From NCBI RefSeq assembly GCF_003590095.1, contig NC_039500.1, forward strand, positions 4,960,001 to 5,024,000: a stretch of 64,000 nucleotides of DNA, given 5' to 3'. Position numbers and translations under genes: made by a program. The DNA is from Trichoplusia ni. Taxonomy: Eukaryota; Arthropoda; Insecta; Lepidoptera; Noctuidae. The notes under the pieces are model-generated. The model made no database searches and had not been told where the DNA came from. It worked only from the letters and a program-made list of their open reading frames with translations. Below, in pieces: positions 12,901 through 27,900 of this stretch; positions within the stretch are counted from its first letter, which is position 1; every line of letters starts with the position of its first letter.

Positions 12901-15900
12901 GGTCAGGTTTGGTGCTCGATGCATGCAACTAGAATATGTTTTCTATTGTATGTTCAATAACCAGAGGGTCTGCCACCTTGTCAAGTCATATTATGAAGTT
13001 GTAGAAGTGTGAAAGCGCTATAAACTGCTCAGTAATCTCTCTTCCACACCATAATATTATTAGGCTCCAAGTACAACGAATTGAACTAAATATAATATTT
13101 TCGCATGGGAACTATTCTTACAACACACACATCTGACCACATCTATATTCCTTCACTATTAAACAAGACAAAAGAACACCGCCGGTTGACATACGTACGA
13201 CATATAGTCACATATGTGCAGCAATAGTGGCAAATTACATTCGACTACAATATGTCAACAAGATCTCGACAATCCAAGCTCCGTCAATACATATTATGTA
13301 GTTCGATTATCTCATCGACATAGTAACATAACCATCACTGCTATTCCAACCAATTCCCAAGCCATATGATTGAGGAAACGTGTATTATTATGAAAGACTG
13401 CAATTTCATATAAATCCCTACTAATATTATAAATGTGAAAGTAACTCTGTCTGTCTGTTACGCTTTCACGTCTAAACCACTGAACTGATTTTAATGAAAT
13501 TTGGTACAGAGATAGAGTTGACCTTGAGAAAGAACAAAGGATAGTTTTTATCCCGGCCTTTTGAAGAGTTCCCTTGGAAACGCGATATAACCGACCTCGA
13601 CGCGGGCAAAGCCGCGGGCGGAAAGCTAGTCTTTTATAAGATCGTTTCTCTGTAAATCACATGTCTTCTAAGGTTAGAATTACTTCCACTAATGCACTCA
13701 ATAAAACAGCAAAGACGACAATATATCAATTGAAACGATTGGAATAATACATCAAGAATCCAACATCACCTCTTGAAATAATGTTCTTGCAGCTGTGGAA
13801 GCGAGACGGCACATAAGACAGCGTATAGCGTTGTCTCTTTCAAAACTGCACCGGTCTTACAGCGAGAGTGGTAGAGTACCTAAATCTAGAAAATCCTTTT
13901 AAGAACAGCCACGATTATAAAGACCTGACACTATAAAGAAAGTGCTTTTAAATGTATTAAATGTACTTCCAGAAATTGGTGCTCAAAAAGTTGAACTCAC
14001 GGTCGCTACTCCATGGCAAAAGTACTTTTTTCACACTCCTAAAAATTGATGTTCATTGTTATTTTTATTACGATATTACAACCTCTTAGAAGGAACTCAT
14101 TTACAAATTTAAAAGTGTATAAAATATTATTGTTGGGATGTAACTATGTATTTGGATGTAGAATGATCGAAATTGTGTTTGTAGGTCAGTCGAATATCAA
14201 CAGAGGGGTGGGGAAGGTCGCTAGGGGAGGCTGTTGTCACCAAATGTACCAATGTTTGTGGAAAGTCCTGATTTTCGTTTCTCAGAGTGCTGCTAATGTC
14301 CTTCCATTATTTTTACAAATGGCTCAATCGTTTTTGTTTTGTTGAATTTTCTGTTTTGTTTTATTTCATTAATTTTTTTAAAGGTGTCACAATGTTGAAT
14401 ATATTCTTTAACATTGCCTTCATTTAATTAACAATGCATTTCTTTTTACAAATATACTTCTTAAATTATAATTATCTGTAATCTGTAATTAAATGTTAAT
14501 ACATCATTAAACAATAGAAATCACAATAGTGAAAAAAATATTCAGATCTTTCTTCTTTCTTCTTTTATATCAAAATATTAGTACTATTTTCAAGTATCCC
14601 AAAATTAGGTACCTAAATCATGGCCAAACTAACTGGGGTGGTCCCCTATTCTGCAGGAAAGTAGCGATTCATCATAGCTAGGGAACCCTCACGCTGCGTA
14701 ATTGCAGACTTTCAGAATGGACCGATATTACAACGTATATTTATCCACGAGGAGTAGCCAAACATTTTAAGTGAATATACATTTTAAGCGTAAAGTGATT
14801 TAGAAGGGTTAAAAAGCGTTTTATTAATTGATTTGTGGAAAAAAGATTAAGTTTATCTCGTTCTCGGAAGATGGTTTTTAATTAATACAGAAGATTTCAA
14901 AGTTGATGGAAGAAATATTGAACAATAAATGTTAATTCCAAAACATTGTTGTACACTTTAAGACTAAAGAATGTACCACCATTGTTTGAGTGTTACCGAT
15001 TAAGTATTTACAAATAAAAAGGACAATTCATTTCCTTGCAAACAAAAAGCAACCTTACCTAAAAAAAATCGTCAACTATAGTTCTCAAAACCAACCTTAT
15101 TCCATTAACATAAGAACCACATTAACAAACAACCTTTGTATTTATTATCCATGTTTCAATTAGCAACAAACGTTCGTAATCCGATACCAATAGCCCGCTT
15201 AACACGTACTCGCAATAAAATATTGATCGGAACGATTGCAATAAACAGTAACAATAATCTCTGAGGACCTTTGTTATGATCCCTTTCCCTTTTACCTTCA
15301 CTTATTAAGGTACAAAGAGTGCTTCACTTTGTAGATAAAAGCGCAAGGGCTTAGGGTCTTAAAATAGAAAGAAATATTAGGTTATCTTTTAGAAGTCTGT
15401 TTGAAGTAGAATGAAGGATAAAGAACAGATTGATATAATTTATTATGATTAGAACAAATAATTTGTTATGATTATAGATTTTCTCGTTGAGAAATTGGTG
15501 TTAATCTGCTTTTTATAATTAAAAATAGATTTGTAGGAACGAAAAGCGTTATATCCCGTAACTCGTCGCGCTCTCGCATAATCCTTTTTCTTTCATATCA
15601 CTTTATAACAGTGACGACGACAGCATGAGACCTAAAGGTTTTAAACTGCGTTTTCAATACCGCCGCTAATGTCAAAAAATAATGATGTAAAAAATTAGAG
15701 TCCTTAATAATGAGCTGACGAGGCGGGGCCGCGAGACAACGAATGTGCACATTTCAAAATCAATTTACAAAAAAAAGAGTTGTTCTGTAAACTATTAGCA
15801 AGAACAAGCAAAACTAAACATCCTATAACAACAAATTTCTAATCAACAAACAGATCAGCTCCACATCCCTAGGCCCGAAATCAATACGCATCCCAGAAGT

Positions 15901-18900
15901 TTGTATGACCTAACCCAATAAAGCAAACTCTTGGTAGCAGTCAGGCCGAGATTCAACCGATATTCCTAATTGAACCGAGCTAATAGCTGTGATGGTCTCC
16001 GCCAATTAAAGCTTATTGATGTCGTTCTCCGAAGATCTTGGGACGACCCTCGTCTCATTTTAACCCTATCTCACTCCCTTGCTAATAATTAATCAAGCAA
16101 TTAAGCAGATCTGTAGAATTGAGATGAATATTTTTGGCGTTTTATGAGATGAACAACAAATAATTGAGTTTATCTTAGTTTATTCAATTTAGTCTTCATT
16201 CGTGTGTGACGTTATAGAGTATACCGAAAGCCAGTAGATGTAGATGGGTAACCTCCTTGGCGTGGTCATGTTAATTAATACTTAATTAATACAACATTCT
16301 AGACGTACCTACTAATATTCTTTTATAATATTAAAAATAGCCCACATACATTTAATTTATTGTAAAAAATAGTTTAATTGATTATGTATACACACACACA
16401 TAGTTACTCCCACCCACATACATAGTTACTCTTTGACATAATCCTCTCAGTACTGAAAGCTACTTACCAATAAATATTAATATACGATGAACTTATTACT
16501 AAATCAAAATATATTTCTATATGAAATTGCCCTTAAAGATCATACTGATTCTATATCAATAGATTTATCAACATCTAGGGTTTAGTTCTAAGGTAATTCG
16601 GTCACTGGTTTTAGTAGTTTCTGACAGTAATTTGCCTCTCGATAGCACCTAGTGGATATCTTTATCTTATCCTAGTTTTATCTGTAACGTAATCTCGTAG
16701 AGATAACTAATGTTTTGTAGATTATTCTGGTTCCTATGTGAATAATAAGGGTACAAATTTAGATTCTTCCTACCTATATTTATTCATATTAACCACATTG
16801 TAAATTGGGATCCTGAAACCTTGCTTGCTTGCTTGAATTGACTTTACGAGTTTAATAAGAACTTTAATTTAAATACTTTTAAAAATCAATTAACCATTGG
16901 TTTTATTTCTTTCTTTGAAAAATATTCAAATAGATTTATGAAAACTGTTTTCTTAACATATTTACCTATGTTTAAATTATTTTATTTGATTAATAATTCA
17001 TTATCAAAAACATCAGAACCTCAATGAAATATGACGTAATTTTAGAAACATTAATTCAACTTGAGAACTCGGTCAATTTCGAAGAATCAAATTCTAATTA
17101 AGATTGAGTGAATTTCATAGCAAAATTAACGCTGAGGTACATTAATGGAATAACTAGATAAATTAGAATTTCAGGTATTTTATCATTTCAGAGAACAACA
17201 GAATATAATATTCTATTCTGTTTATTTATTCAACAATTTATGTATACAAACAACTAACAACAACAAGGCATTACCTATTTGGAAATATATGTACAAAGTC
17301 GATGCTTTTTTTTAAAAGAAATCTCTTTGAGCATATTATAATATTGAATATAGTTTACCTATATAAAATTATCATTAATTTTAGACAATTATACATACGA
17401 GCTTCAATCGTTGCTCTGTTATTGCCGAGCACTTGCGATTTCTATTTCCTTAGATAACCGCCCAACTGGATAAATAGTAGTAAGACGAAGCAGTCATATA
17501 TCTTAGACCAATCACATGTGAATAACCAGGTTAAGAAAAAACTGGTAAAAGGAAAAAACCGCATCCAAATCGGTTCACCTCTTTAGGAGCTTTTATACCA
17601 CGGACAAACACACATAGCGGCCAAACTTGCAACACCCTTCTTTTTGATCGAAGCCTGAAACCGCTCTACTCTGTTTCCCTACATAGGCAACGGTAAGTTA
17701 CTGCTTAAACAGCTTATAATAAGGACACAAAAACAAAGGAATATCTAATATATCCAACCTCATTAAGCAACGCGTGGGCTTAGCAATTGTGTTAGCTTAG
17801 TGTGTGCGTATTATTAACGAGCTTGTTAAGACAGAATCAAACATATTCGTGCCCCTACAGAGATTAGTGTCAGCTGATCACCGCATTACGCATCGGAACA
17901 AGAGCACGGTGAAATTAATTAGCATCCCAAGAGACACCCTCGTATAACCAATTGCTTGTTTCACCTTCGATATTCGTGTTAAGATGTATGAGAATAAAGA
18001 TCATAATAAAACCTTTGATATACCTGTTCCATTAATGTTATCGAGTTTTGTTGAAAATGTTTAAGTTGCACTTTGTGTATGTGTGTATCTCGGATCAGAA
18101 ACCCTCTCGAGGGTCGTTAGAAATCGTAGAATTCTGCTAACGACACCGTTTCATCACACTTACTCGTAGATCAATAATTTCGGAAAGCAGCCTTAGTCGT
18201 ATAAAAATAAGGTCTTCTTTCTAATAAAGTAGGTATTTGTAACAGGCCGTATATATAAAAAAACAACGTACATACTATTCAATCGAAGACCACAGTGACT
18301 CTATTTTATTGCTCCAGATTATTAACCCTTAGAAAACCAATGATTTATATCAACAACATAACCAAGGCTTGCATTAATAGAATGGCTTTCACACACAGCA
18401 AGCCAACATCCCGTACAAATAAATATGTCAGTGTGCCTTTTTCCGCATTCGGATTTGGCGCAGAACAAATGACATGGCCAATTTGGTATAGTGCGGGCAC
18501 CGAGCTGCACACATGACAGTACCAGTATGGCGGGAAAACGCATCAATAAGTTTATTTGTAGCTTAATCCGCTTTACATAAAAACGGGCTTATTCAACACG
18601 CTGTGGTGCCGCGATAACCCTGTTTTGTTGACGTTACGTGATTTCTAGGCTTACGCCACTGGGACCTGTATAGGTTTTAAAGTAGAGAAGATTTGCTATT
18701 GTGGAAGCGAGACAGAGAAATTTACCGACTGTGACTGGTTACCCCTTGCCTTGAAAAACGTTAAGAAGTCTACATTTATATAGTATGGAATTTTCATTGC
18801 ATTGTGGAAAAGGAACGGAACACTGCATTCACAATTGTAACAATTTTCCCTTAAAAAGTCGTTGTACCGAAACATGATTAAACATGATGGTGAAACTATT

Positions 18901-21900
18901 TTAAAGCTGGATTTCTGAACCAGCGTTCTTGACATTCGACATTCCCCTTTCGCTCCAGTTGCCCCTATCTCATATTGCTCTGCATAATGCTTATGCTCCA
19001 CTTAATTCATAGTCAGAATTCTGATGTTCAGCTGTGCAAAATTTGTGGCATTCTGATTCGTCGTCCAGATTCATGTCTTTTGAATTGGAGGATGAGGTAT
19101 ATGAATTCATTGAAGAAATTTAAGTTAGCCTGAAATCATTGAGTTCGAGGCAGGATGACAAAGTTTATTTTAAACGACTCCCGAACTAAAGTATTCAATC
19201 CCGGAGTCGCGGTGTTTCACAAAATTTCAAGTCACGTGCACAAAGACGCCCAAACTCAGGTCAAGAACTCGTAGGTCACACAAAAAAAATATTATTGGTC
19301 GGTTATTGAATATAGACACATTTTTAAGCGCTTATGAGGTAATAATGCTCAAATGGTTTTTCTCGTAACTACCAAAAAACATTTCATGCGTCATAAAGAC
19401 TTATATTGGAAATATATTCCACTATCGATGAGCTTACCCCTCCAAGTCTTAAACTCTTATTCTCCTCATAATTTAGTTGCAATTTACGACGCCCTGAGGG
19501 GGCAAGCCCATTCTTTGCGAAGCTTACCGTTCCAGTATAAACATAAACTTGTTTCACGATCCGTAAAACGAAGTGAAACGCGGTGAGAATGACTAATACT
19601 GTTTTAGTTCCTACTTTATTGTTGTACGGAGGCAGTACTCTGTCTCACAATTGGTTGGGACCCCAAAAGGATGGCGTTGACCTGAGTGATGTGACGAAAT
19701 TCGATGCTCAATTGTTTTGCCTGAATATAGCATTGGGTTAAATGTACAGGGGATGATGATGGTCCCCTAGAGAAGTGACAATTTTACTTGAATTACTTAA
19801 ATTTACTTAAATGTACAGGACCCGGTAGATTAAGGGCGTATTTGCTTAACTATACATATGTCAAATGTATTGCATTGATAGGGGAGGGTCACGTGACTTG
19901 TAAAAAGAGTGTATTTTTCATACAACGATTCTATTATCTCACCACCGTTTGTAAAAGAGGATATAAACAAGATGAGTATATTTTAATTTTGATACTTTCA
20001 AAGCAAATTTCCGAGTAATCTGTAATTATATTTTTTCGTGTAAAGCTTCCATACGAGTGCCTCGTCGCATTAAGTGGGGTGAGCAGCCCGCGGTCGGCAA
20101 AGCCTAGTTCTGGCCGTTTGGGTGTCTGCCAGTGCCTGATAAGCCACGCCACCTAACATTACATATTTCTTATTTAACCCCAGTCTTAGAGGCCTCGCTA
20201 ATTACTCGACACATTACTTCTGTAATTGTTTATCACTACGGCTTAGTCGCACGTGTTTTTCACAATCGCTTGACTAGCTTTGGATATAATACGACTCACT
20301 AATAATAATGAAATGAAATGCGGCAATATATGTTTAAGAAATTCTCCCACATTTTGTCATTCCACTTAAAACCTAGAGTACTTTTCTAAGTCCGTTTTAC
20401 TATTGTGCCAAAAAAAAAATCATAAATACACTATTAATTATATTCAACTTCCATTGATAAGTTCGTCGGCTTCTTTGCTAGACAATTTTATATTTACTTC
20501 AATAAAATTCATACTACTTAAAATAAATATCTGTGAATCACTCTAGTCACTTCACAAAATTGAATACGATGATTTCATATAAGATCACACGTCCCGGCAA
20601 TCTATTGAAAGCCTCTCAAGGATACATAGCTCTGTCATATTACTATCACTTTACAGGAATCGCTAGATTGGAACCAATAAATCTAGTTACATCATGTGTA
20701 AAGTCACGTTCAGAATGGCGGCTGGCGGCTCCTCGTGTGTCGCCAATCACTATTGGAAACGGAGCTGGAATAATATTAGGAGGATACCTATTGTTCATGC
20801 AGAGGTCTTTGAAAATATCCGCAAAATGAGTGAATAAAAGCTATTTTGATAACTATTTAAAATGAAAATTTATCCTGTATGTAAACTAATGTGGCTAATT
20901 TCACAATAGCAGTCGCAAATTATCTAGAATAGGCCAACAACGTTTATCGGATTGTCAAGCGTTTAATCTATTGGGCGCATAATCAGGTTAAATTATAACA
21001 ATGTGGAGCGCACTTTAGCCGACCACAGAGGCTCGCAGCAAAGAGTCGTGTAACGATTGGACGGGCGCCAAACCACGCCAGGTAATCCCCTAAATGCTCG
21101 CGGTCATGTCCACAGAGTATGCACCGCTATCGAGTTCACTAAACTGGCCAAATCACCCCGCATTTGGCTACTAGTAACAATTATTAGAAGCAATTGTAAC
21201 TGAGCGTAACGGTTGACAGTGCTACGCGCTATTTTGTATCGATCCCATAATTGGTTGTGGCTGTAAACGAGTTTTAATGTTGTAGCTCTTGGATGTAACT
21301 TGATTATTTAGCTCGTTTAATATTGGCTGAGTTTCTAAAGGTCTCTGAGTAATCGCGTTTAGGAGGATGGTATTAGTTTATAGGATGAATTAAAGTGTTG
21401 TAGTGAAGCTGCAAAGTGGACGTGGGATGATGTAGTATCTTGTGCATGTATCGACCGTCAGGGAACCGTGCAAAGTCCTTTGATAGATGAGCTCTAATGG
21501 ATATTCGGAATATCTGAAAAAGGAAACAGACACTTAAATACAACAGCATAAATGAAGATAAATCTTTAAAGAATTATAGTGATTAGATTAGTATATCAAA
21601 ATGCACCAAAAAACTTAACACAATCCTTAAAAGTAATTCTCTATATTCTTATCTTCTATATTATGGACAAATGCAAAAAGCGTTTCCAGGTCTGTAACAT
21701 TATATATTAATACTCAATATCTTTAATTAAAAACCTTATAGATTCCAATCAAAGATATTGAGAAAGAGAAATATTTAACAAAAACTTCAAGTATCCTTCA
21801 GCTTGCATACCTCATATTCTTCCTTGGTTCTTTTTATAAACAGCCCTTGAAGGACCCTCGACTGGAGGGTCCATTCATGTTTGGACTTGACTCATTAGAT

Positions 21901-24900
21901 CGATGTCCAATTAATTTTCTGTTTGGAGTTCAAATCGTCCCCCTCCATTATGCTGAGAGCGAATTGTCATGAAATGCGCATCAATCAATGTTGGATTTAA
22001 AGGGAAAAATGCTGGGTTTCGTTGTTAGTCATCATTTTCTCTCTTGCTAATGGAGAAATGAATTTGAGTTCTATTTAAAGGCTGGATGGGTCTATTTTGC
22101 TTTGTCTTAAATATTCAAATACGTTTCACAATAAATATTTGGTAGAGCTTTCGATAATTTTATTACCTCACGTATTACAATATCATGGTTTACACATAAA
22201 TCATTATTATAAACTTTTAAAAAAATACGACAAAAAGTCTAAAAGCTTCTGCATTTCCCAAAACCTCAAAAAAAACAACCAAAACGTTTTAGTTCTATTT
22301 AAACCGTTCGTAAAACACAGCTAGGCCTACAATGATGCCCTAAAACAATAAATTTGATTCACCTATATCGAAAGTTGGCTGAAATTCAGACAAAAGCTAT
22401 AAACGTGCCAACTTCCACCCCGATCCGTTGATAAACGCTGTTCCCAATTTGAAACTTTCAGCTGAAGTATTGGAGGTCTGTAACCATGGTCGTTAGATAT
22501 GTGCTCCAATTTCTAGAAGTCGTAAACTATGTATTCAACTTGCCAAATGGGGTTCCAGGTTACATTGAGAATATAGATCTGAGAGACAAGTGATCTTGAA
22601 TCTAAAAACAGAGGTGATGGAAGGTCTAAGTAGATGATGTGATTCGAAACGTTCCTTAATAATGAATTAAGGCTTCAAAACCATGTCAATTGAAGATAAA
22701 TCCAAGAGACAAACAATCATTAATATAAGTTTATTGAACATTGTAAAATGTAACCCCTTAACTTCATAAATTTAAAATAATTGTAAGTAAAATGATAAAT
22801 AGAAAAATATTCTATAGTGGTTATTTAAAGTCTGTGTATTGAATAATTAATTACTTACCCCGACAACAAGGCAGCGAGAAAGAGAAGGAAGTATAAGCAG
22901 GGATCTCTCGCTCCTCAAAGCATCATTCTAATCCGTCCTATTTCAGCCTTAAGAACTCGTAACCATGGCAACGATACAAAAATAGAAATAATCTCTTCAG
23001 AAAAAAATAGTGGTACAATTTTCTTGACAAATTCGCATTATATTCCCGATTCTGTCCCCATAAAAGGTCAGTTTTATTGTACGGACAAGAAAATATGCGA
23101 TGGTTAGTTAAACAAAGAAAATTGTTTTCGTTCGCAATAAAAAAATATGTTCTATCGAGTCTTTAATCAATTTCGGTGCAAAAAATACAGGAAATAAAAT
23201 GGTTTTCTGTTTAGATATTTCACTTGAACAGTTGGGGGTCTACGCTTCTTTAGAGGAAAGATTTTGCTTCGGTACTCCAGCCGACGGTCCTGTCAAAACA
23301 TTTCGAGTTCCACAGCTAATTGAATGCTACTTCATCTGCATCAAGGACGATAATTAAGGACCTTTTTTATAACTAAGCCTCAGTTTACTCTTAATTTATT
23401 TAATAACACAATATTCTGCCAATTTTCTTATTCTCAAGCTAGTGCTAAACAACTGATAAATATACTTATATGAGGACTAGTAGTGTATTGAAAAACTTAC
23501 CTCAAATGCAAGGCTTTTCTACGCGATACATTTAGCAAAATACTGGCCATGGTAATCAGTACATAAAGTATTCTGCAGGTGTATGTAAATCTGCAATTAG
23601 CCGTACCTTAGTCTCCCGGCTTTGCCCGCATGATAAAAACAACATACACTCACAACGTATTCAAAAAGGCTTTTGCGCACCCCACTCACGGTTCTGAATT
23701 GATAATATCAGCCTGTGACGTAACCGTATGAATGGGTACACAAAAGGATAAGCATTAAAACCAGGGAAAAATCTTTCTGACATATAAAAAATGAGTGCTT
23801 TAAATAACGCTGAGGATATTATATAAGATTCTAGTAAAATAATTCACTTGTTTTAAAAACTGACTTGTTCGAAATATAAATTTAAAAAACGAATCTTCAT
23901 TCTATATTTTGAGAATCAAAATACATTTCGTTGTTCTAAATTTAAAAACAGCTAGGGAAGTGAAGTATAAAATCAAATTACAAGTTTAAAATCACAATGT
24001 CTCGGTATTTTGCATGATATAAATAACGTGTGGCAACAAAATGCAGTATTTTTCTCCGTCGGGTCGCGACGGGTGCCTTTCCATCGCCAACTCTTGTTTG
24101 TTTTGAAAGCCCGTGCTGCCATTTGTCACTCGCTGCCAGTTTTGTCTTCCTTTAAGGTATTTGTCTTACAAAAGTGGAAGTTCACTAAATTACTAACTGC
24201 ACGTTATAAACGTGGTACTGCATTTGTAGTTTTATTGCGTTTCCTGGTCTTATTTATTGCAGTTTTTTAATATTCTGTAACCGATAACTTAAAAAAGACT
24301 TTTGAACATAGGGTATCCTTTAAAAACAAATATTTCACTAAAATCGGAATATTTCATTTTTTCAAACAAATACCGAAAACCGAGCTCCAAACATGTAATC
24401 GAACGGTAAATAAAACCAGTAAATATGTTCAAACATAACAATATTCGCAACAGCAGTAACCCAGCAAAACTAGATACAATTCGACTCGAAACCAACAATA
24501 GACGGATCCGACAGGCTTTACCGATGCCACATGAAAGAAAATCTCAACGTTTTGTAAATATACCGGATCATTTGGCAACGAGCACACCATACTCCACACT
24601 ACACTCTGCACTCTCCACTTTTTAACTACGTTTTTTAGGGATCCGTACATTCCGTAACCAAGGGGTAAAATTGGTACTGTATCTCAAGAACTATGCTAGG
24701 CAGATAGTTAAATTTATCTAATGATGTATTTCCGTTGCTGCCATAAGGCCAAAAAATGAAAAAAGACATTAAGCTAGGATCATAAATTTGATAAGTGATT
24801 TTATTTTTGTTGCATACTCGTACTTGGTTCCTTTAGCCTATTTACACGAACCGTCAGTGTTGTGAATCCGACTCGCACATGACCAATTTTATTTCTTTTT

Positions 24901-27900
24901 TTTACGAACACGGATTACCAATGTAAACAGCCAGTATTCCACGTACACTCATTGAAAAATAATACTTAAATTGTTTGTTTTGTAAACTGCCTGTCTGGTT
25001 CATTTTACTTCGTATTTCAATTTTCGAATGCAATGCTTGTGTTGTTAAATGTTTATTTTCGATATTTTGCTGCTGGCAACATAAAGTGGATACAGATTAA
25101 AAATTGCAACAGTATTGGCTGTTTGTGATGAATAATTTTAATGCGGTTCAATAATTAAGGCTTAACAAAATATAGCAGTACTTTACTATTACTGGATTTA
25201 TTTGCACTGACTGTGATTAATGGGATTTAAATGTATGTTGACATAGCCTAATAAAACTGATGTATTGAATTAAATGAAAACTAATAAAGCTTTGTGTTCA
25301 CGCCATGCTCTATTAGTTTTAAAATTACTTTATACCCAATTAGTAACGGATGAATAGTAATGCACAACAATTATCAATTATTTATTATTCATTTATTTAA
25401 TTATCACAAACAACTTAAATTAAATGTGAATGCCAAAGTAATTAAGTGTAATTGACAATGCATATCAAGTTAGTCACCGTCGGTCAATAGTTGCCGACGG
25501 CTTCCTTCATTTTCCCAATCATACCTGACCTTCAAACGATCATTCGTAAACTAGCTCTTAATACAGAAAACTCGCGTCGCAAGTACAGAATATTGTTACT
25601 ACGTCATTAGCGCAAAATGTATCGTAAAATCACAATTTTAGTACATACAGCAGTAAAACTACAAATAAAACCTGCTTGGTAACATAAAAATCGGTTTCTT
25701 GTCGACGCCCAACTAAAATATATTTTTTTATAGTTATCCTAACTAGGGGTAACAAGTAATAAATATACCAAGCTGTGTATAGGTACTTGGTTCATTATTA
25801 AATGATGTAACGGTTTACTCACGCGTATTTATCGGGCTACCCCGATAAATACGCGTGAGTAAACCGTTACATCATTTAATAATGAATCATTCTCACGACA
25901 GTTACTATCAAAAAAAGGTACTTGGTTGTTTTCGAAATTCGAATTAGTTATTATAAACTTTTTTGTTAATGTTTGGTATTCCGGAATTGCATAGTTAAAT
26001 CTTATTTATTTTTAATTCCCTATTTGAATTCATTGAATTCAAAGTAAGTTGCAATACTAGTCCTTTAAGCAACAAAAAAACAAGAGCGTATAATGGTGAG
26101 AGGTCAGGTTGGGTTTAGGTGATTTCAGGTGTTGGACGAGTGGGCTTTATATACAATACTGGTTATCATAAAGAACCTACCACTAATTAAAAAAACACTC
26201 AGTTATCCGACTAACTGCCAATTAAAATGTTGCAAACTTAGTTTTTGGATGTGAAAAACAGTAAAATTGTTGTAATTTTTACAAAGTTTGATTTTCGGTT
26301 TTCGTTACTATGCTTAGGAAATATTACAAATATTTTGTTAGTTAATTAGCAAACCTAACCTTACTTACCTATTTTTATATTTACATACCTAGTACCTACC
26401 AATTCAAATTAAATATAATTGAAACGAGTAAGTCTGACATACCTACATCCAAAACTACTAAAACATTTGAAACAAAGTCGTGGGAATATCAATAGCTCTA
26501 ATTGGCGGAGACGAACTGTCGATCCCAACGTCGTCCAATTAGCGAGTGACTGAGCTTCGTACGTGATCCGCAAGATGGCGTCTGTAGATTGGCACTATTG
26601 CCTTTAACTAATAGGCGATGTACCTACTAATTATACTGGTGAAAAGCATTGCTTTGACAAATTTTATTTTGATAGTAACTGTCGTGAGAATGATTCATTA
26701 TTAAATGATGTAACGGTTTACTCAAGCGTATTTATCGGGGTAGCCCGACTAGTTTCGGACCCAACTGGAGTCCTTAATCATGAGCAGACGCGGCGGGATC
26801 GCGAGTCGAACTCGCAATTTTATTGTTTATTAAAATAATTTCTACAAGGGTAGACAAGGCAACGTAGGGTATACAATACAACTGAGCAAAATATCTAACA
26901 CTCATAAATAATAGGACAGCATAATACACCCCCAGATAAATCTAACTCGACTGACACCCAAAAAACAAATCAATCAACATTTCGAAATTCAAAATCTAGG
27001 AATAAAGAAGCAACAACGAAACACAAAAATACTTACTTTCTTCTAAAAGCAAAGCCCTAACAAAATATTTCATTGTTTTTCACAAACAGATAATGAAAAA
27101 CATATTTTTTCACGCAGAAGCGGGTTCTATAAACAAAGGGCGCTCATCCCGCTTTCAATTCAATTCGCGGTAACGTAAATCCAAGCGATCGGGGGGAAAC
27201 ATCGCGAGATTATGTTAAGGACTAGCTCTCTGAAACATATTTATGTGGAAACTTGTTATTAGAATATTTTCATAGAATGTTCTTGGAATGTGTAGGTTGC
27301 AATTCTTTATCAAAAAGGATTTAATTGGAAGATATATAAAGTCGCACTAAGATGGTTTTCACTTCCGATGAAATAGATTATATTATGAAGTGTAATATAC
27401 ATAAGGGTAAATACAAAACACTGGTTCCTACACAGACACAAAGCGTGTAGGTGTTGACTTATCTCTCTAATTTCTAATTTCCATTTTTTTTTTCTACAAA
27501 TTTTGATTTAGTGTAATGTTCAGAGTTCTAATGTTTTCTATTATTTTTTTCCTTTTGCATTGTTACTTGTTAATCTAAATACGCATGATGTGGTCTCCTA
27601 TAACTGAGTATGTCATTGTTGTTTTCGTGATTTGACATTTCAAGGTGATTTCAGAAAGACATTTCACTTGTAAGGTGTATTCTTTGTTGGAGATCCACAA
27701 AAAAAAAACAATATGTTGGACTAACTAGGCACGAATAATTCTAAACGTATTCGCATAAACCAAAAAGGTTACGCACCTACTAATGTCATGTACCCCTGCC
27801 GAAACCAATTAAAACAACAATAAGGATACACTTAATATAAAACAACAGTCTTAGCCACGTAGGCAGGTAGGTAGCTGTTCTCGAGGCAGCGCACGCCTCA

